29,361 bases of DNA from a virus. The stretch is from the IMG/VR virus record IMGVR_UViG_3300022074_000265, positions 1 through 29,361 of that record; one strand, written 5' to 3'. Under the pieces are notes generated by a model, which saw nothing but the letters and a program-made list of their open reading frames with translations, did not search any database and had not been told where the DNA came from. This document shows, in pieces, positions 1-6,173 of the stretch; position 1 is the first letter of the stretch; every line of letters starts with the position of its first letter. The position numbers were made by a program, and so were the translations under genes.

Positions 1-90
1 AAAGGGTGGACGCTACGCTAGACCAGAGAAGACTAGCGCACGTATTGGTGAGCTGTAACGCCACCAGAGCTAACAGATTGTGACTATTCG

Positions 91-157
91 GTTACACCCT
101 GAGCTAAGATAGGCCAACCTATCCTTACGCTCTTGACGCATGGGTTCAGGGTGTGAC
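91..157 (+). repeat. Long nested inverted repeat (RNA stem-loop candidate)
   Basis: Positions 91-102 (GTTACACCCTGA) are complementary to 146-157 (TCAGGGTGTGAC) over 12 pairs, one of them a G-U. Nested inside, 105-113 pairs with 118-127 over nine pairs with one bulged C and a CCAA loop. No T-run follows, so it does not look like a simple terminator. It could be a structured leader RNA, an operator or part of an origin. Confidence 0.55.
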
Positions 158-180
158 TTACTAAAGACGTTACTTTTTGT

Positions 181-236
181 GGGTGTATCTAAAAACCTCC
201 CAAGTAGGTGCACCCTCATGAAGTAACACAAGGAGG
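181..236 (+). promoter_or_regulatory. Possible Shine-Dalgarno sequestering switch
   Basis: CCTCC at 196-200 is complementary to the GGAGG of the ribosome site at 232-236. The same bases also sit in a local hairpin, ACCT 195-198 with AGGT 206-209, capped by GGGTG/CACCC 181-185 and 211-215. The two foldings exclude each other, which is the layout of a translational switch. A two-codon frame, ATG AAG TAA (218-226), lies between them. The function is inferred. Confidence 0.3.
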
Positions 237-243
237 ACAGACT

Positions 244-324
244 ATGGAAACAGTAGAAGCAATAGTAGGCTTTGTACTATCAGCAATAATAATATTGTGT
301 ATCGTAGGAGTTAATTTGATATGA
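244..324 (+). CDS. 26-residue single-pass membrane peptide
   Basis: This very short gene has an excellent ribosome site (AGGAGG at 231-236, seven bases before ATG). The peptide starts METVEAIVG and is almost entirely hydrophobic from residue 6 to the end (VGFVLSAIIILCIVGVNLI), so it should span the inner membrane once. Its stop overlaps the next start as ATGA (321-324), a sign of translational coupling. I recognise no family. Phage early operons often carry such peptides. The strong start signal and the coupling support it as real; its role is unknown. Confidence 0.6.
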   Translation: METVEAIVGFVLSAIIILCIVGVNLI

Positions 325-1037
325 CATACAAACTATTAGGAGTTGGCACTAATGCCAAGACAATCAAGGGTGATGGTAGCGAATATCTAACAGCTATCCT
401 ATATATGACACCTTGGAAAGTTATGGTTGCGGGTAAAGCTTTCAACTCTTGCCCTATGGCTGAACAAGCAAACTGTATTGACGCTTGTTTGTATACAGCA
501 GGGCGTGGAGCGTTCAACAATGTGCAAGCTGCACGTATGCGTAAGACCGAATGGTACTATCGTGATAGGGAAAGCTTTATGCGTCAACTACACACGGACA
601 TTACCAAGTTTCAAGCTTACTGTGACAAACGTGGCATTCAGCCATGTGTTAGGTTGAACGGTACGACAGACATACGATGGGAGACAGTCAAGCTAGATGG
701 TAAAAATATCTTTGAGCTATTCCCATCTGTGCAATTCTACGACTACACCAAGATTTCTAACAGAAAGACTAAAGACATATTCAACTATCACTTAACGTGG
801 TCTTACTCAGGTGCGAATGTCCAGTATGCTGACAAGCTACAAGACGCACTCGACAATGGTATGAATGCGGCTGTGGTATTCCGTAAGGAGTACAAGCTAC
901 CACAGTGGCGTGGCATAAATGTGACGGATGGTGACAAAGATGATTTACGCTTTCTTGACCCTAGCAATTCCATTGTGGCATTGTACGCAAAGGGTAAAGC
1001 CAAGAAAGATACAACAGGATTTGTAGTAGACATATAA
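321..1037 (+). CDS. Gp88-like phage protein with Cys cluster, function unknown
   Basis: The 238-residue protein resembles a widespread phage family that I know as Gene product 88 / DUF7227-like. Typical blocks are visible: GVGTNAKTIKG at residues 7-17, the cluster C44-x7-C52-x3-C56 followed by LYTAGRG, a basic RDRESFMRQL stretch near 81-90, VRLNGTTDI near 110-118, and FPSVQFYDYTK near 134-144. Three conserved cysteines near the N-terminus suggest a bound metal or an iron-sulfur cluster. The RLNGT(T/S)DI block is the most conserved part of the family as I recall it. Its biochemical role is not known to me. The start overlaps the preceding 26-aa gene by four bases, and the next gene follows after a short gap with its own ribosome site. 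Confidence 0.8.
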   Translation: MTYKLLGVGTNAKTIKGDGSEYLTAILYMTPWKVMVAGKAFNSCPMAEQANCIDACLYTAGRGAFNNVQAARMRKTEWYYRDRESFMRQLHTDITKFQAYCDKRGIQPCVRLNGTTDIRWETVKLDGKNIFELFPSVQFYDYTKISNRKTKDIFNYHLTWSYSGANVQYADKLQDALDNGMNAAVVFRKEYKLPQWRGINVTDGDKDDLRFLDPSNSIVALYAKGKAKKDTTGFVVDI

Positions 1038-1050
1038 GGAGGAATTACAA

Positions 1051-1260
1051 ATGATTACTGAAGACGCAATACCTGCATACAACAAGCAGTTTAAACAACT
1101 AGTAGGATCAAACATACTGGACTTTGAAATGGTACAATGTGACTTTGATCCACATCAGTATTGGCCTACGTTCAAGATGCGATTAGGTGACCAAAAATAT
1201 AAGCTTGTCTTATCGCAAGACGAAGAGGGCAATGGCGGTGGATTTGCTTTCATAGAATAG
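1051..1260 (+). CDS. Small protein of unknown function
   Basis: The 69-residue protein has a strong ribosome site (AAGGAGG) just upstream of its ATG. It is acidic and aromatic, with alternating strand-like stretches in the second half (WPTFKMRLGDQKYKLVLSQDEEG) and no cysteine cluster or membrane segment. I recognise no family. It sits between the Gp88-like gene and a DUF7417-like gene, in the block of early small genes. The codon pattern matches its neighbours and the spacing is tight, so it is very likely real. Confidence 0.7.
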   Translation: MITEDAIPAYNKQFKQLVGSNILDFEMVQCDFDPHQYWPTFKMRLGDQKYKLVLSQDEEGNGGGFAFIE

Positions 1261-1271
1261 GAGGTGACACA

Positions 1272-1478
1272 ATGAAAGAGTATAACTTCACATTAGCAAA
1301 CGCTGTTGAGATCTGTGAACAGTCAGTGATGTCTGACATCGAAGAAGAAACAGCAGCATGGCAATACCTGATAGACACAGGTGTTGTGTGGCAATTGCAA
1401 GGGTGGTTTGGACGTACAGCTAAACGACTAATTGACGAGGGGTATTGTACATATACGGATAGAGCAGATGTTCGTTGA
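1272..1478 (+). CDS. DUF7417-like small phage protein
   Basis: The 68-residue protein carries the stretch QYLIDTGVVWQLQGWFGRTA followed by KRLIDEGYC. I associate this with a short phage-only family, DUF7417, whose function is unknown. It is predicted to be mainly helical. The ribosome site AGGAGGTGA lies directly before the ATG. The 3' end overlaps the next gene's likely start at 1468. The family name is from memory and was not searched. Confidence 0.7.
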   Translation: MKEYNFTLANAVEICEQSVMSDIEEETAAWQYLIDTGVVWQLQGWFGRTAKRLIDEGYCTYTDRADVR

Positions 1479-1665
1479 TGTAATTGTAAAATACAAAGGT
1501 GAACCTGAGCGTAACACAGCTACGATAGGACAGGATAGTACATACTTGCATAACATACAGCAAGACTTTGTTGACTATCCTGATCTAGAATACATACGAC
1601 TAGAGTTATCAACTTATTGGAGGAATAAAAGAGATGAAGAAAATAAACGTACTAAGTCTATTTGA
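1468..1665 (+). CDS. Small protein of unknown function
   Basis: I take the ATG at 1468, which gives 65 residues beginning MFVDVIVKYKG. A longer frame back to 1432 would need a TTG inside the previous gene and is less likely. The upstream ribosome site is weak, so translation may be coupled to the preceding gene, whose stop lies at 1476-1478. The protein mixes strand-like and charged parts and ends in a basic tail (RNKRDEENKRTKSI). Its last 32 bases overlap the methyltransferase start. No family is recognised. Confidence 0.55.
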   Translation: MFVDVIVKYKGEPERNTATIGQDSTYLHNIQQDFVDYPDLEYIRLELSTYWRNKRDEENKRTKSI

Positions 1666-2953
1666 TGGTATGTCTTGTGGGCAGATCGCATTAGATCAGC
1701 TAGGCATACCAGTTAAGAACTACTATGCAGCGGAGATTGACAAGTATGCAATCCAGATTGCCAGGAAAAATTATCCTGACATGATCCACTTAGGTGATGT
1801 AACAAATGTATTAAAAGGTATTGGATTACGTAACAATCAATCTTCTGATAACATAGGGTTAAATATGTTTGCCCATACAATTGATTTGCTCATTGGCGGT
1901 TCACCTTGTCAGGGATTTTCGTTTGGCGGTAAGGGTCTCAATTTTAATGATCCTCGTAGTAAATTATTCTTTGAGTTTGACAGGATTATGAACACAATAA
2001 ACAAAGCAAGATCTGCCATTGGTAAAGATCCTGTTATGTTTCTACTTGAGAATGTCAAGATGAAGAAAGAGAGTGAGCAAGTTATCACTGACTATCTAGG
2101 TGTAGAACCTGTGGAGATAAACAGTAGGCTAGTGTCTGCACAAAATCGCAAGAGGCTTTACTGGACAAACATTCCCTTTGATGGAGTGCCAGAAGACAAA
2201 GGCATTATGCTCAAAGATATACTAGAAGAAGAGACAGCAGAGTTCTATCGTGCAGGTAAATACTTGCAAGAGAAACGTAGAGCAAGCGACAAGAACCCTG
2301 ATATGCTCAACCCTGATTATCGCAGTCAAGCTAATACTATTCACGATGTTGATGGTAAATCAGGCACAGTGTGTGCAGGTACGCATGGCTACGCTATTGG
2401 TTATGTACCTGAACCAAAAGGTGCAAGGATAGTTAATCGTAGGCTAGATGAACGTGGTAAACGTCAAGACTATAACAAAGACATACCGCTACAAAAACGT
2501 CTAGAGCTACGCACAGATGATAAATCTAATTGCCTGACTACTGTGCATAAAGACAGTGTACTAGCGCAGAGTAAAGATGGGTTAATACATATAGGTGACG
2601 CACAACTAAATGATAAGTATCAAATGATCAACAGGGTGTACGCTGCCGAAGGTAAATCACCATCATTGAGAGCAACAACAGGTGGGAATAATCAACCCAA
2701 AGTAGAGATACGTGACAAGTCTAAGTGTGTCAGGACAGGAGGGCGTTTGTCTTACGATAGACACGAATGGGATAGCATAGACAATATGCATTGGCGTAAG
2801 CTTACTGTGACAGAATGTGAGAGATTACAAACTGTACCCGATGGGTATACCTGTGGCGTAAGTAACACACAACGCTACAAGATGCTAGGCAACGGATGGA
2901 CAGTAGATATTATCAAGCATATCTTTGAAGGATTAAAGGAGGAAACACAATGA
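1634..2953 (+). CDS. DNA (cytosine-5) methyltransferase
   Basis: This 439-residue enzyme should transfer a methyl group from S-adenosylmethionine to carbon 5 of cytosine in DNA. The family motifs are in order: motif I LSLFDGMSCG (7-16), an acidic residue at E34 after strand two, motif IV GGSPCQGFSF with the catalytic C92, motif VI LLENV (E139), motif VIII QNRKR (170-174), and C-terminal IX/X parts (RLQTVPDGYT and GNGW). The target-recognition region, about 185-390, holds several similar KS-containing segments. The ribosome site GGAGGA (1619-1624) supports the start. No restriction endonuclease lies next to it, so it is an orphan enzyme, probably shielding phage DNA from host restriction or marking its own genome. 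Confidence 0.93.
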   Translation: MKKINVLSLFDGMSCGQIALDQLGIPVKNYYAAEIDKYAIQIARKNYPDMIHLGDVTNVLKGIGLRNNQSSDNIGLNMFAHTIDLLIGGSPCQGFSFGGKGLNFNDPRSKLFFEFDRIMNTINKARSAIGKDPVMFLLENVKMKKESEQVITDYLGVEPVEINSRLVSAQNRKRLYWTNIPFDGVPEDKGIMLKDILEEETAEFYRAGKYLQEKRRASDKNPDMLNPDYRSQANTIHDVDGKSGTVCAGTHGYAIGYVPEPKGARIVNRRLDERGKRQDYNKDIPLQKRLELRTDDKSNCLTTVHKDSVLAQSKDGLIHIGDAQLNDKYQMINRVYAAEGKSPSLRATTGGNNQPKVEIRDKSKCVRTGGRLSYDRHEWDSIDNMHWRKLTVTECERLQTVPDGYTCGVSNTQRYKMLGNGWTVDIIKHIFEGLKEETQ

Positions 2954-3168
2954 GAATACGAGTAAAAGCAGAGGAGACAGTCTACCTAGAATACTTTGTA
3001 GATGTTCCAAAACATATACTAAATGTCAGTGATTTTTTACTATCAAAGACATATCTAAAGAATGCTATCCACAACTGGGTAGATGAAAATGAATCGGAGT
3101 TTAATTACCAAGACTATGACAGTGATAGGAGTTGGTATGATTGGGAAGAGGTACAAGACAATGACTGA
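2950..3168 (+). CDS. Small acidic protein of unknown function
   Basis: The 72-residue protein begins MRIRVKAEETVYLEYFVDVP and has a very acidic, Trp/Tyr-rich C-terminal half (YQDYDSDRSWYDWEEVQDND). Its start overlaps the methyltransferase stop as ATGA, with GGAGG in the methyltransferase tail as ribosome site. Acidic, aromatic small phage proteins sometimes mimic DNA, but nothing here proves that. No family is recognised. Confidence 0.65.
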   Translation: MRIRVKAEETVYLEYFVDVPKHILNVSDFLLSKTYLKNAIHNWVDENESEFNYQDYDSDRSWYDWEEVQDND

Positions 3169-3262
3169 ACAAGAACTAGAAGACATAATGAATGAAGCAT
3201 TTGGTAAAACCTTTTGGCGATACCTAGCATACATATGGTCAGGATTAGAGGAGGACTATTGA
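3161..3262 (+). CDS. 33-residue small protein
   Basis: The ATG at 3161 overlaps the end of the previous gene by eight bases. The product starts MTEQELEDIMNEAFGK, continues with an aromatic helix (TFWRYLAYIWSGL) and ends EEDY. It would be an amphipathic helical peptide. The start lacks a strong ribosome site (only AGAGG inside the upstream gene), so coupled translation is likely. Its last bases form the junction repeat that carries the ribosome site of the next gene. I am moderately sure it is expressed. Confidence 0.45.
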   Translation: MTEQELEDIMNEAFGKTFWRYLAYIWSGLEEDY

Positions 3263-3268
3263 TATGGA
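3251..3268 (+). repeat. Start-junction direct repeat, copy 1
   Basis: The 18 bases GAGGACTATTGATATGGA contain a ribosome site, the stop of one gene and the start of the next. An identical copy lies at 3759-3776. Together they bracket the 168-aa gene. Confidence 0.85.
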
Positions 3269-3770
3269 TGATACTCAAGAAACAACTAGAAGTGCTATAA
3301 ACTACCTGATGGGTCACTCAGCACAAAATAACCATGATTATGGTGAGACATATGAATATGTTATCAACAGGAAAAAGGTAGTCTTACATAGTAAGGGTAT
3401 GTTTTCTCAAGACTTTAAAGAAGATGGCAGATTCCCTGCTTGCATTGCTCCAGACGAGTATCCAAATTATGTACCGCATTATTGGTATGACAGAATAGAT
3501 TTACACGGTAAAGAACACCCTAATTGGGATGAGGTTGCCTACTTTTGTGACATTCTAATTACTGATGTTGAGTATGATGCATTTGTTGTAAGGATAAATC
3601 ACATCTATGGAGAGACTTGTGAAACTTATATGCATAATTGTGTGCAAACTATGTTTGACTCACATATTATGTTACACATGGCTCATGCTGTACGAAATGC
3701 AGAAAGAATTTTATGTAAACTAGAAAAGCTACACAATAAAAAATTAAAAGTTACAGACGAGGACTATTGA
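3264..3770 (+). CDS. 168-aa protein of unknown function
   Basis: A ribosome site, GAGGAGGA, lies just upstream. The protein is rich in His, Tyr and Met in the middle. Several His/Cys residues (YGETCETYMHNC, then DSHIMLHMAHAV) could bind a metal, though no known motif is matched. The C-terminal part looks like a helix of mixed charge (RNAERILCKLEKLHNKK). The gene is bounded on both sides by the same 18-base junction sequence (3251-3268 and 3759-3776), so it may be a cassette that arrived as a unit. Its base composition looks richer in A and T than the replication genes. Confidence 0.7.
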   Translation: MDDTQETTRSAINYLMGHSAQNNHDYGETYEYVINRKKVVLHSKGMFSQDFKEDGRFPACIAPDEYPNYVPHYWYDRIDLHGKEHPNWDEVAYFCDILITDVEYDAFVVRINHIYGETCETYMHNCVQTMFDSHIMLHMAHAVRNAERILCKLEKLHNKKLKVTDEDY

Positions 3771-3776
3771 TATGGA
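3759..3776 (+). repeat. Start-junction direct repeat, copy 2
   Basis: An exact copy of 3251-3268. Both copies end the upstream protein in Glu-Asp-Tyr and begin the downstream protein with Met-Asp. Recombination between the copies would cleanly delete or insert the gene between them. Confidence 0.85.
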
Positions 3777-4098
3777 CAGTGATGAAATAATGGAAGCAAT
3801 AGAAGGAGCTAAAACTATGGCTAAGAAAAAAGTAAAACTAAAGACAGAACTAACTCGCAGCGAGGTAGAAGAACTACTAGAAGTATATCGGATTATGGAT
3901 TCAATATGCACAGACTTCAGGGAGATGTTTGATACTAGTTTGAACAAGGTGAGTAAACTAGAGGATATGTCTATCACATTGAAGAACATGTTTGACTTCA
4001 GGCCACCAACAGATAGTGAGGGTGATCCTAATCATTGGAGGCCATACGTTTTACCTGACGATGATAAAGCATGGTTTCACAAGAAGGAGGATGAATAA
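3772..4098 (+). CDS. Helical protein of unknown function
   Basis: The 108-residue product from the first ATG has a highly charged helical region (about 16-75, with LTRSEVEELLEVYRIMDSIC) and a polar tail ending HKKEDE. A second ATG at 3817, preceded by GAAGGAG, would give a 93-residue form starting MAKKKVKLK and may be the main start. The first start lies in the repeated 18-base junction. It may form a coiled coil. No family is recognised. The next gene begins two bases after this stop. Confidence 0.6.
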   Translation: MDSDEIMEAIEGAKTMAKKKVKLKTELTRSEVEELLEVYRIMDSICTDFREMFDTSLNKVSKLEDMSITLKNMFDFRPPTDSEGDPNHWRPYVLPDDDKAWFHKKEDE

Positions 4099-4099
4099 A

Positions 4100-4285
4100 A
4101 TGCAACTGCAAGATTTATTCTTTAACAGACAGAAGATAGTTAACGTGGCACGTAGCTTCAAACAACTGGAAGTAGATGCTGTGTCTCCGTTCAACACTGA
4201 AGAGGAGAGACACATAGCAGTAGATAAAATCTGTAAAGGTAATGTGATTATCAATCAATTAGAGGAGATACTAGATGCAGTATAA
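4100..4285 (+). CDS. 61-aa small helical protein
   Basis: An AAGGAGG within the end of the previous gene gives a good ribosome site for the ATG at 4100. The product (MQLQDLFFNRQKIVNVARSF, ending NQLEEILDAV) is mostly helical, with one Cys, and has no membrane segment. A longer frame exists upstream but lies inside the preceding gene and lacks a good start. Its last 11 bases overlap the next gene. Function unknown. Confidence 0.6.
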   Translation: MQLQDLFFNRQKIVNVARSFKQLEVDAVSPFNTEEERHIAVDKICKGNVIINQLEEILDAV

Positions 4286-4448
4286 AGATATAATAATAGG
4301 AGCAGATGACTTAGAGTGTGACGAAACAGACACGATCCACAAAGCAATTAAAAATCATATCTTGGATATTGGTATTGCAAAACGTGAGACATTGACAGGA
4401 TTTACTTGGAGACTTGATGTAAGAATGAGGACAGACGATGCAAGTTAG
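4275..4448 (+). CDS. 57-aa small protein
   Basis: The ATG at 4275 is preceded by AGAGGAG (4261-4267) and overlaps the previous gene. The product starts MQYKDIIIGADDLECDETD and contains a central helix (IHKAIKNHILDIGIAKRE), then a strand-like end. It overlaps the next gene by 11 bases. No family is recognised. Overlaps at both ends and a good ribosome site make it likely to be real. Confidence 0.55.
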   Translation: MQYKDIIIGADDLECDETDTIHKAIKNHILDIGIAKRETLTGFTWRLDVRMRTDDAS

Positions 4449-4650
4449 GACATATCATAAGAACGGTAAAGCTGTGCAGTTTCTAGGCTACAGTGACATC
4501 GATGCATCCAACGCAGCGAAGGTTGTAATGGGTGAGATAGGTGATGTCGGATACTTCAAGCCAAGATTAGGAGCAGATGAATGGATATACGATTGGGTAT
4601 ACGTCAAAGAAACAACGGATGAAGATTTACAGAGGGTGCTAGGCAAATGA
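4438..4650 (+). CDS. 70-aa small protein
   Basis: GAGG at 4427-4430 serves as ribosome site. The sequence begins MQVRTYHKNGKAVQFLGYSD, has a short helix with DASNAAKVVMGEI, and then an aromatic strand-like part (YFKPRLGADEWIYDWVYVKE). It looks like a compact alpha/beta fold. It ends in an ATGA overlap with the next gene. No family is recognised. Confidence 0.65.
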   Translation: MQVRTYHKNGKAVQFLGYSDIDASNAAKVVMGEIGDVGYFKPRLGADEWIYDWVYVKETTDEDLQRVLGK

Positions 4651-4985
4651 GACTATACATGAATAAGCAAGGTGAATGGGTAGGCACACAGGCTGAGGCT
4701 AAGAAGATTGGTGCTGACATGGTAGATGTACCAACGGACAAGCCTAACCTACTCAAGTGGCTTAACACATTCACTGGCAAAATCGATTTGGCAGAGATAC
4801 CACCACTTGATGCAGCTAAACCAAATCCTGGAACTGTGGCAAGAAAACCACACAAGTATGATTTCTGGGATAATATTAGAGATGTTGCGGAAAACTGTAG
4901 CCTTACAGATTTTAATGTGGCATTAGCTGTATTCATGGATAGAGTACACGACATTGCAGATAAACAGAAGGAGACACAGCAATGA
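4647..4985 (+). CDS. 112-aa protein of unknown function
   Basis: The start overlaps the previous stop by ATGA, with GAGGGTG a short way upstream. The N-terminus (RLYMNKQGEWVGTQAEAKK) resembles a short motif seen at the head of several small marine phage proteins, in which a strand and turn precede a helix. The middle holds a Pro-rich linker (LAEIPPLDAAKPNPGT). The C-terminal part is helical and ends DIADKQKETQQ. Function unknown; probably a two-part adaptor-like protein. Confidence 0.65.
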   Translation: MRLYMNKQGEWVGTQAEAKKIGADMVDVPTDKPNLLKWLNTFTGKIDLAEIPPLDAAKPNPGTVARKPHKYDFWDNIRDVAENCSLTDFNVALAVFMDRVHDIADKQKETQQ

Positions 4986-5197
4986 ACTACAAAACATCAC
5001 AAGGTGTAGAATTATCAGAAGATGGCTACACTAAAGTAGTTAAGCAAGTAAACTTAGGGTACGGATGGGAGGCTACATTGTACAACAATGACAGACTCCT
5101 ACTTACACGAGATGCTACAGGTGACACACTGAGCATACCACCAGAGTCTACTAAGACTTTACGAGATATAATAACATCTATTACAAAGGAGAAATAA
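4982..5197 (+). CDS. 71-aa small protein
   Basis: The start is a further ATGA overlap, with AAGGAG at 4968-4973. The product is probably mostly beta: it alternates polar and hydrophobic residues through VVKQVNLGYGWEATLYNNDRLL and ends in a short helix. I recognise no family. It lies just before the HTH gene and may be co-expressed with it. Confidence 0.65.
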   Translation: MNYKTSQGVELSEDGYTKVVKQVNLGYGWEATLYNNDRLLLTRDATGDTLSIPPESTKTLRDIITSITKEK

Positions 5198-5198
5198 G

Positions 5199-5423
5199 AT
5201 GTCTAAAACTACACAATACACAAAAATACTTAACCACCTTAAAGCAACCAAGGGTTTGACACAGCGTGAGGCACTGCTTGACTACAGTATACAGTCATTC
5301 ACCGCACGTATCACAGAGCTACGCAAAATGGGGTATGCTATTGATAGTATCAAGAGTAGACACCCAGTGACAGGCCAACGCTACACACGATATGTATGGC
5401 GTTCTGCTGAGGATGCAGCGTAA
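5199..5423 (+). CDS. Small helix-turn-helix DNA-binding protein (HTH_39-like)
   Basis: The 74 residues fit the short phage winged-helix family I know as HTH_39. An initial helix (TQYTKILNHLKAT) is followed by GLTQREALLDYSIQSFTARI, where TQREALLDY and SFTARITELRK are the two helices of the DNA-reading unit. GYAIDSIKSRH and a wing-like VTGQRYTRYVW come last. Family members are thought to be regulators or excisionase-like helpers. It lies about 1 kb upstream of the integrase gene, so a role in recombination direction or early transcription is possible but only inferred. AAAGGAG precedes the ATG. Confidence 0.75.
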   Translation: MSKTTQYTKILNHLKATKGLTQREALLDYSIQSFTARITELRKMGYAIDSIKSRHPVTGQRYTRYVWRSAEDAA

Positions 5424-5596
5424 TGGTTTGGGCATTAGTATGGATGCAGCTACTAGTCACTTCTCAAACAGTGAAGTACTACCATGTTGAGACATATGCC
5501 AGTGAAGAGGAATGCGTTGCGGCAATGAGTGAAGCTGCCATCTTGGTATCAAACAAAAGTGAAACGGTGGCATGTCTAGAGCTACAAGTAGAGTAG
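5423..5596 (+). CDS. Tiny two-cysteine protein with hydrophobic N-terminus (family member 1)
   Basis: The start overlaps the HTH gene stop as TAATG. The 57-residue product has a hydrophobic N-terminus (MVWALVWMQLLV) that could be a short signal or anchor, then a strand, the pattern TYASEEEC (first Cys at 31), a helix, and a second Cys near the end (TVAC, position 51). The same layout recurs in the genes at 8674-8871 and 18184-18375. The two cysteines could form a disulfide outside the cytoplasm. Function unknown. Confidence 0.6.
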   Translation: MVWALVWMQLLVTSQTVKYYHVETYASEEECVAAMSEAAILVSNKSETVACLELQVE

Positions 5597-5601
5597 TCAT
5601 T

Positions 5602-5709
5602 ATGAAACGCAAGAAGAAATGGGTAGCGTATGATAAGGATGGATATGTCCTTGTCATATGCAGAAACAAAAGAATAGTAGAAGACTTCGCTAAGAGGAGG
5701 AGGAAGTAG
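5602..5709 (+). CDS. 35-residue very basic peptide
   Basis: It begins MKRKKKWVAYDKDGYVLVICRNK and ends with four consecutive basic residues, AKRRRK. Lys and Arg make up over a third of the chain, so nucleic acid or ribosome binding is plausible. The start has little ribosome site. The frame ends exactly where the next gene begins (TAGTG overlap), and the basic tail is encoded by AGGAGGAGG, which serves as the next gene's ribosome site. The basic composition may therefore partly reflect that site. Moderate confidence. Confidence 0.45.
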   Translation: MKRKKKWVAYDKDGYVLVICRNKRIVEDFAKRRRK

Positions 5710-5918
5710 TGTACTATGCACTAGACATATACAGTAAGGCAACAAAGAAGATGTTTGCTTATCATTCAAGCGACAGTCGTAGAGATATATTGTATTTGAA
5801 AAAGATGTATGATACGAATGAGTTTGTTTATATCAAGGAGTGTTTTGGAGAGACAGATGAAGACAAAGAAAATTATAGGAAGTCTGCCAAATATGGAGAT
5901 ACCTCAATTGCCAGTTAG
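5709..5918 (+). CDS. 69-aa small protein, GTG start
   Basis: The GTG at 5709 overlaps the previous TAG, and AGGAGGAGG directly precedes it, so this start is well placed. The product starts MYYALDIYSKATKKMFAYHS, a beta pattern with conserved-looking aromatics, and continues with a charged helix and an acidic region (CFGETDEDKENY). No family is recognised. It overlaps the following frame. Confidence 0.6.
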   Translation: MYYALDIYSKATKKMFAYHSSDSRRDILYLKKMYDTNEFVYIKECFGETDEDKENYRKSAKYGDTSIAS

Positions 5919-6063
5919 TTTACTGAGCCATATGGAGGCTATGGGTTTGTTACCTAAATCACATGAGGATGATGGGGTAAATGACATAGACATGCCAAGA
6001 GTTCCACATAAAAACTTTTTTCGTGTGGATGTCTTAGACAAGGAAGGAGAGCCATTGTTCTAA
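5857..6063 (+). CDS. Small protein of unknown function, start uncertain
   Basis: The first ATG with a ribosome site (GGAG 5847-5850) is at 5857 and gives 68 residues. A second ATG at 5893, after AGGAAG, gives 56 residues starting MEIPQLPVSLLSHMEAMG and overlaps the preceding gene less. The C-terminal half (MPRVPHKNFFRVDVLDKEGEPLF) looks like a strand-turn-strand. Function unknown. Its TAA overlaps the next ATG. Confidence 0.5.
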   Translation: MKTKKIIGSLPNMEIPQLPVSLLSHMEAMGLLPKSHEDDGVNDIDMPRVPHKNFFRVDVLDKEGEPLF

Positions 6064-6170
6064 TGTATAAGATACCCATACTGATAATCGTAGTTTATCT
6101 TCTAGCATTCGTTTGGTTTGTATATGACACATACAAAGGAGAAGACGATGGAAGGAATAGAAGAAGATGA
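6063..6170 (+). CDS. 35-residue single-pass membrane peptide
   Basis: Coupled by a TAATG overlap, this peptide has one clear membrane helix (IPILIIVVYLLAFVWFVY, residues 4-21) followed by a polar tail ending DDGRNRRR. By the positive-inside rule the tail should lie in the cytoplasm. It may affect membrane functions of the host or act as a small lysis or exclusion factor; nothing proves any of these. Confidence 0.5.
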   Translation: MYKIPILIIVVYLLAFVWFVYDTYKGEDDGRNRRR

Positions 6171-6173
6171 CAC

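Larger units (their letters stand above)
1..243 (+). promoter_or_regulatory. Untranslated leader rich in inverted repeats upstream of the early operon
   Basis: I see no credible gene in this stretch. It contains several inverted repeats. GGTGG 5-9 can pair with CCACC 61-65, enclosing a CGCTAG/CTAGCG hairpin (16-21 with 33-38). TGGTG 46-50 competes for the same partner (62-66). A 12-bp stem pairs 91-102 with 146-157 and encloses a second hairpin. GGGTG 181-185 pairs with CACCC 211-215. A strong Shine-Dalgarno (AGGAGG, 231-236) ends the region in front of the first gene. A TTGACG at 133-138 has no convincing -10 partner, so no promoter is called. The role as an RNA leader is inferred. Confidence 0.5.

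Noticed and set aside
142-157. GGTTCAGGG stretch that resembles a tRNA T-arm
   Set aside because: No cloverleaf with acceptor, D and anticodon arms can be drawn around it; the bases are better explained by the 12-pair inverted repeat.
133-162. TTGACG as a -35 element for a promoter of the early operon
   Set aside because: At 16-18 bases downstream there is only ACTTAC or similar, not a credible -10, and the bases lie in a stem-loop.
1432-1467. TTG start that would lengthen the 65-residue gene
   Set aside because: It lies deep in the previous gene, without a better ribosome site than the ATG at 1468.
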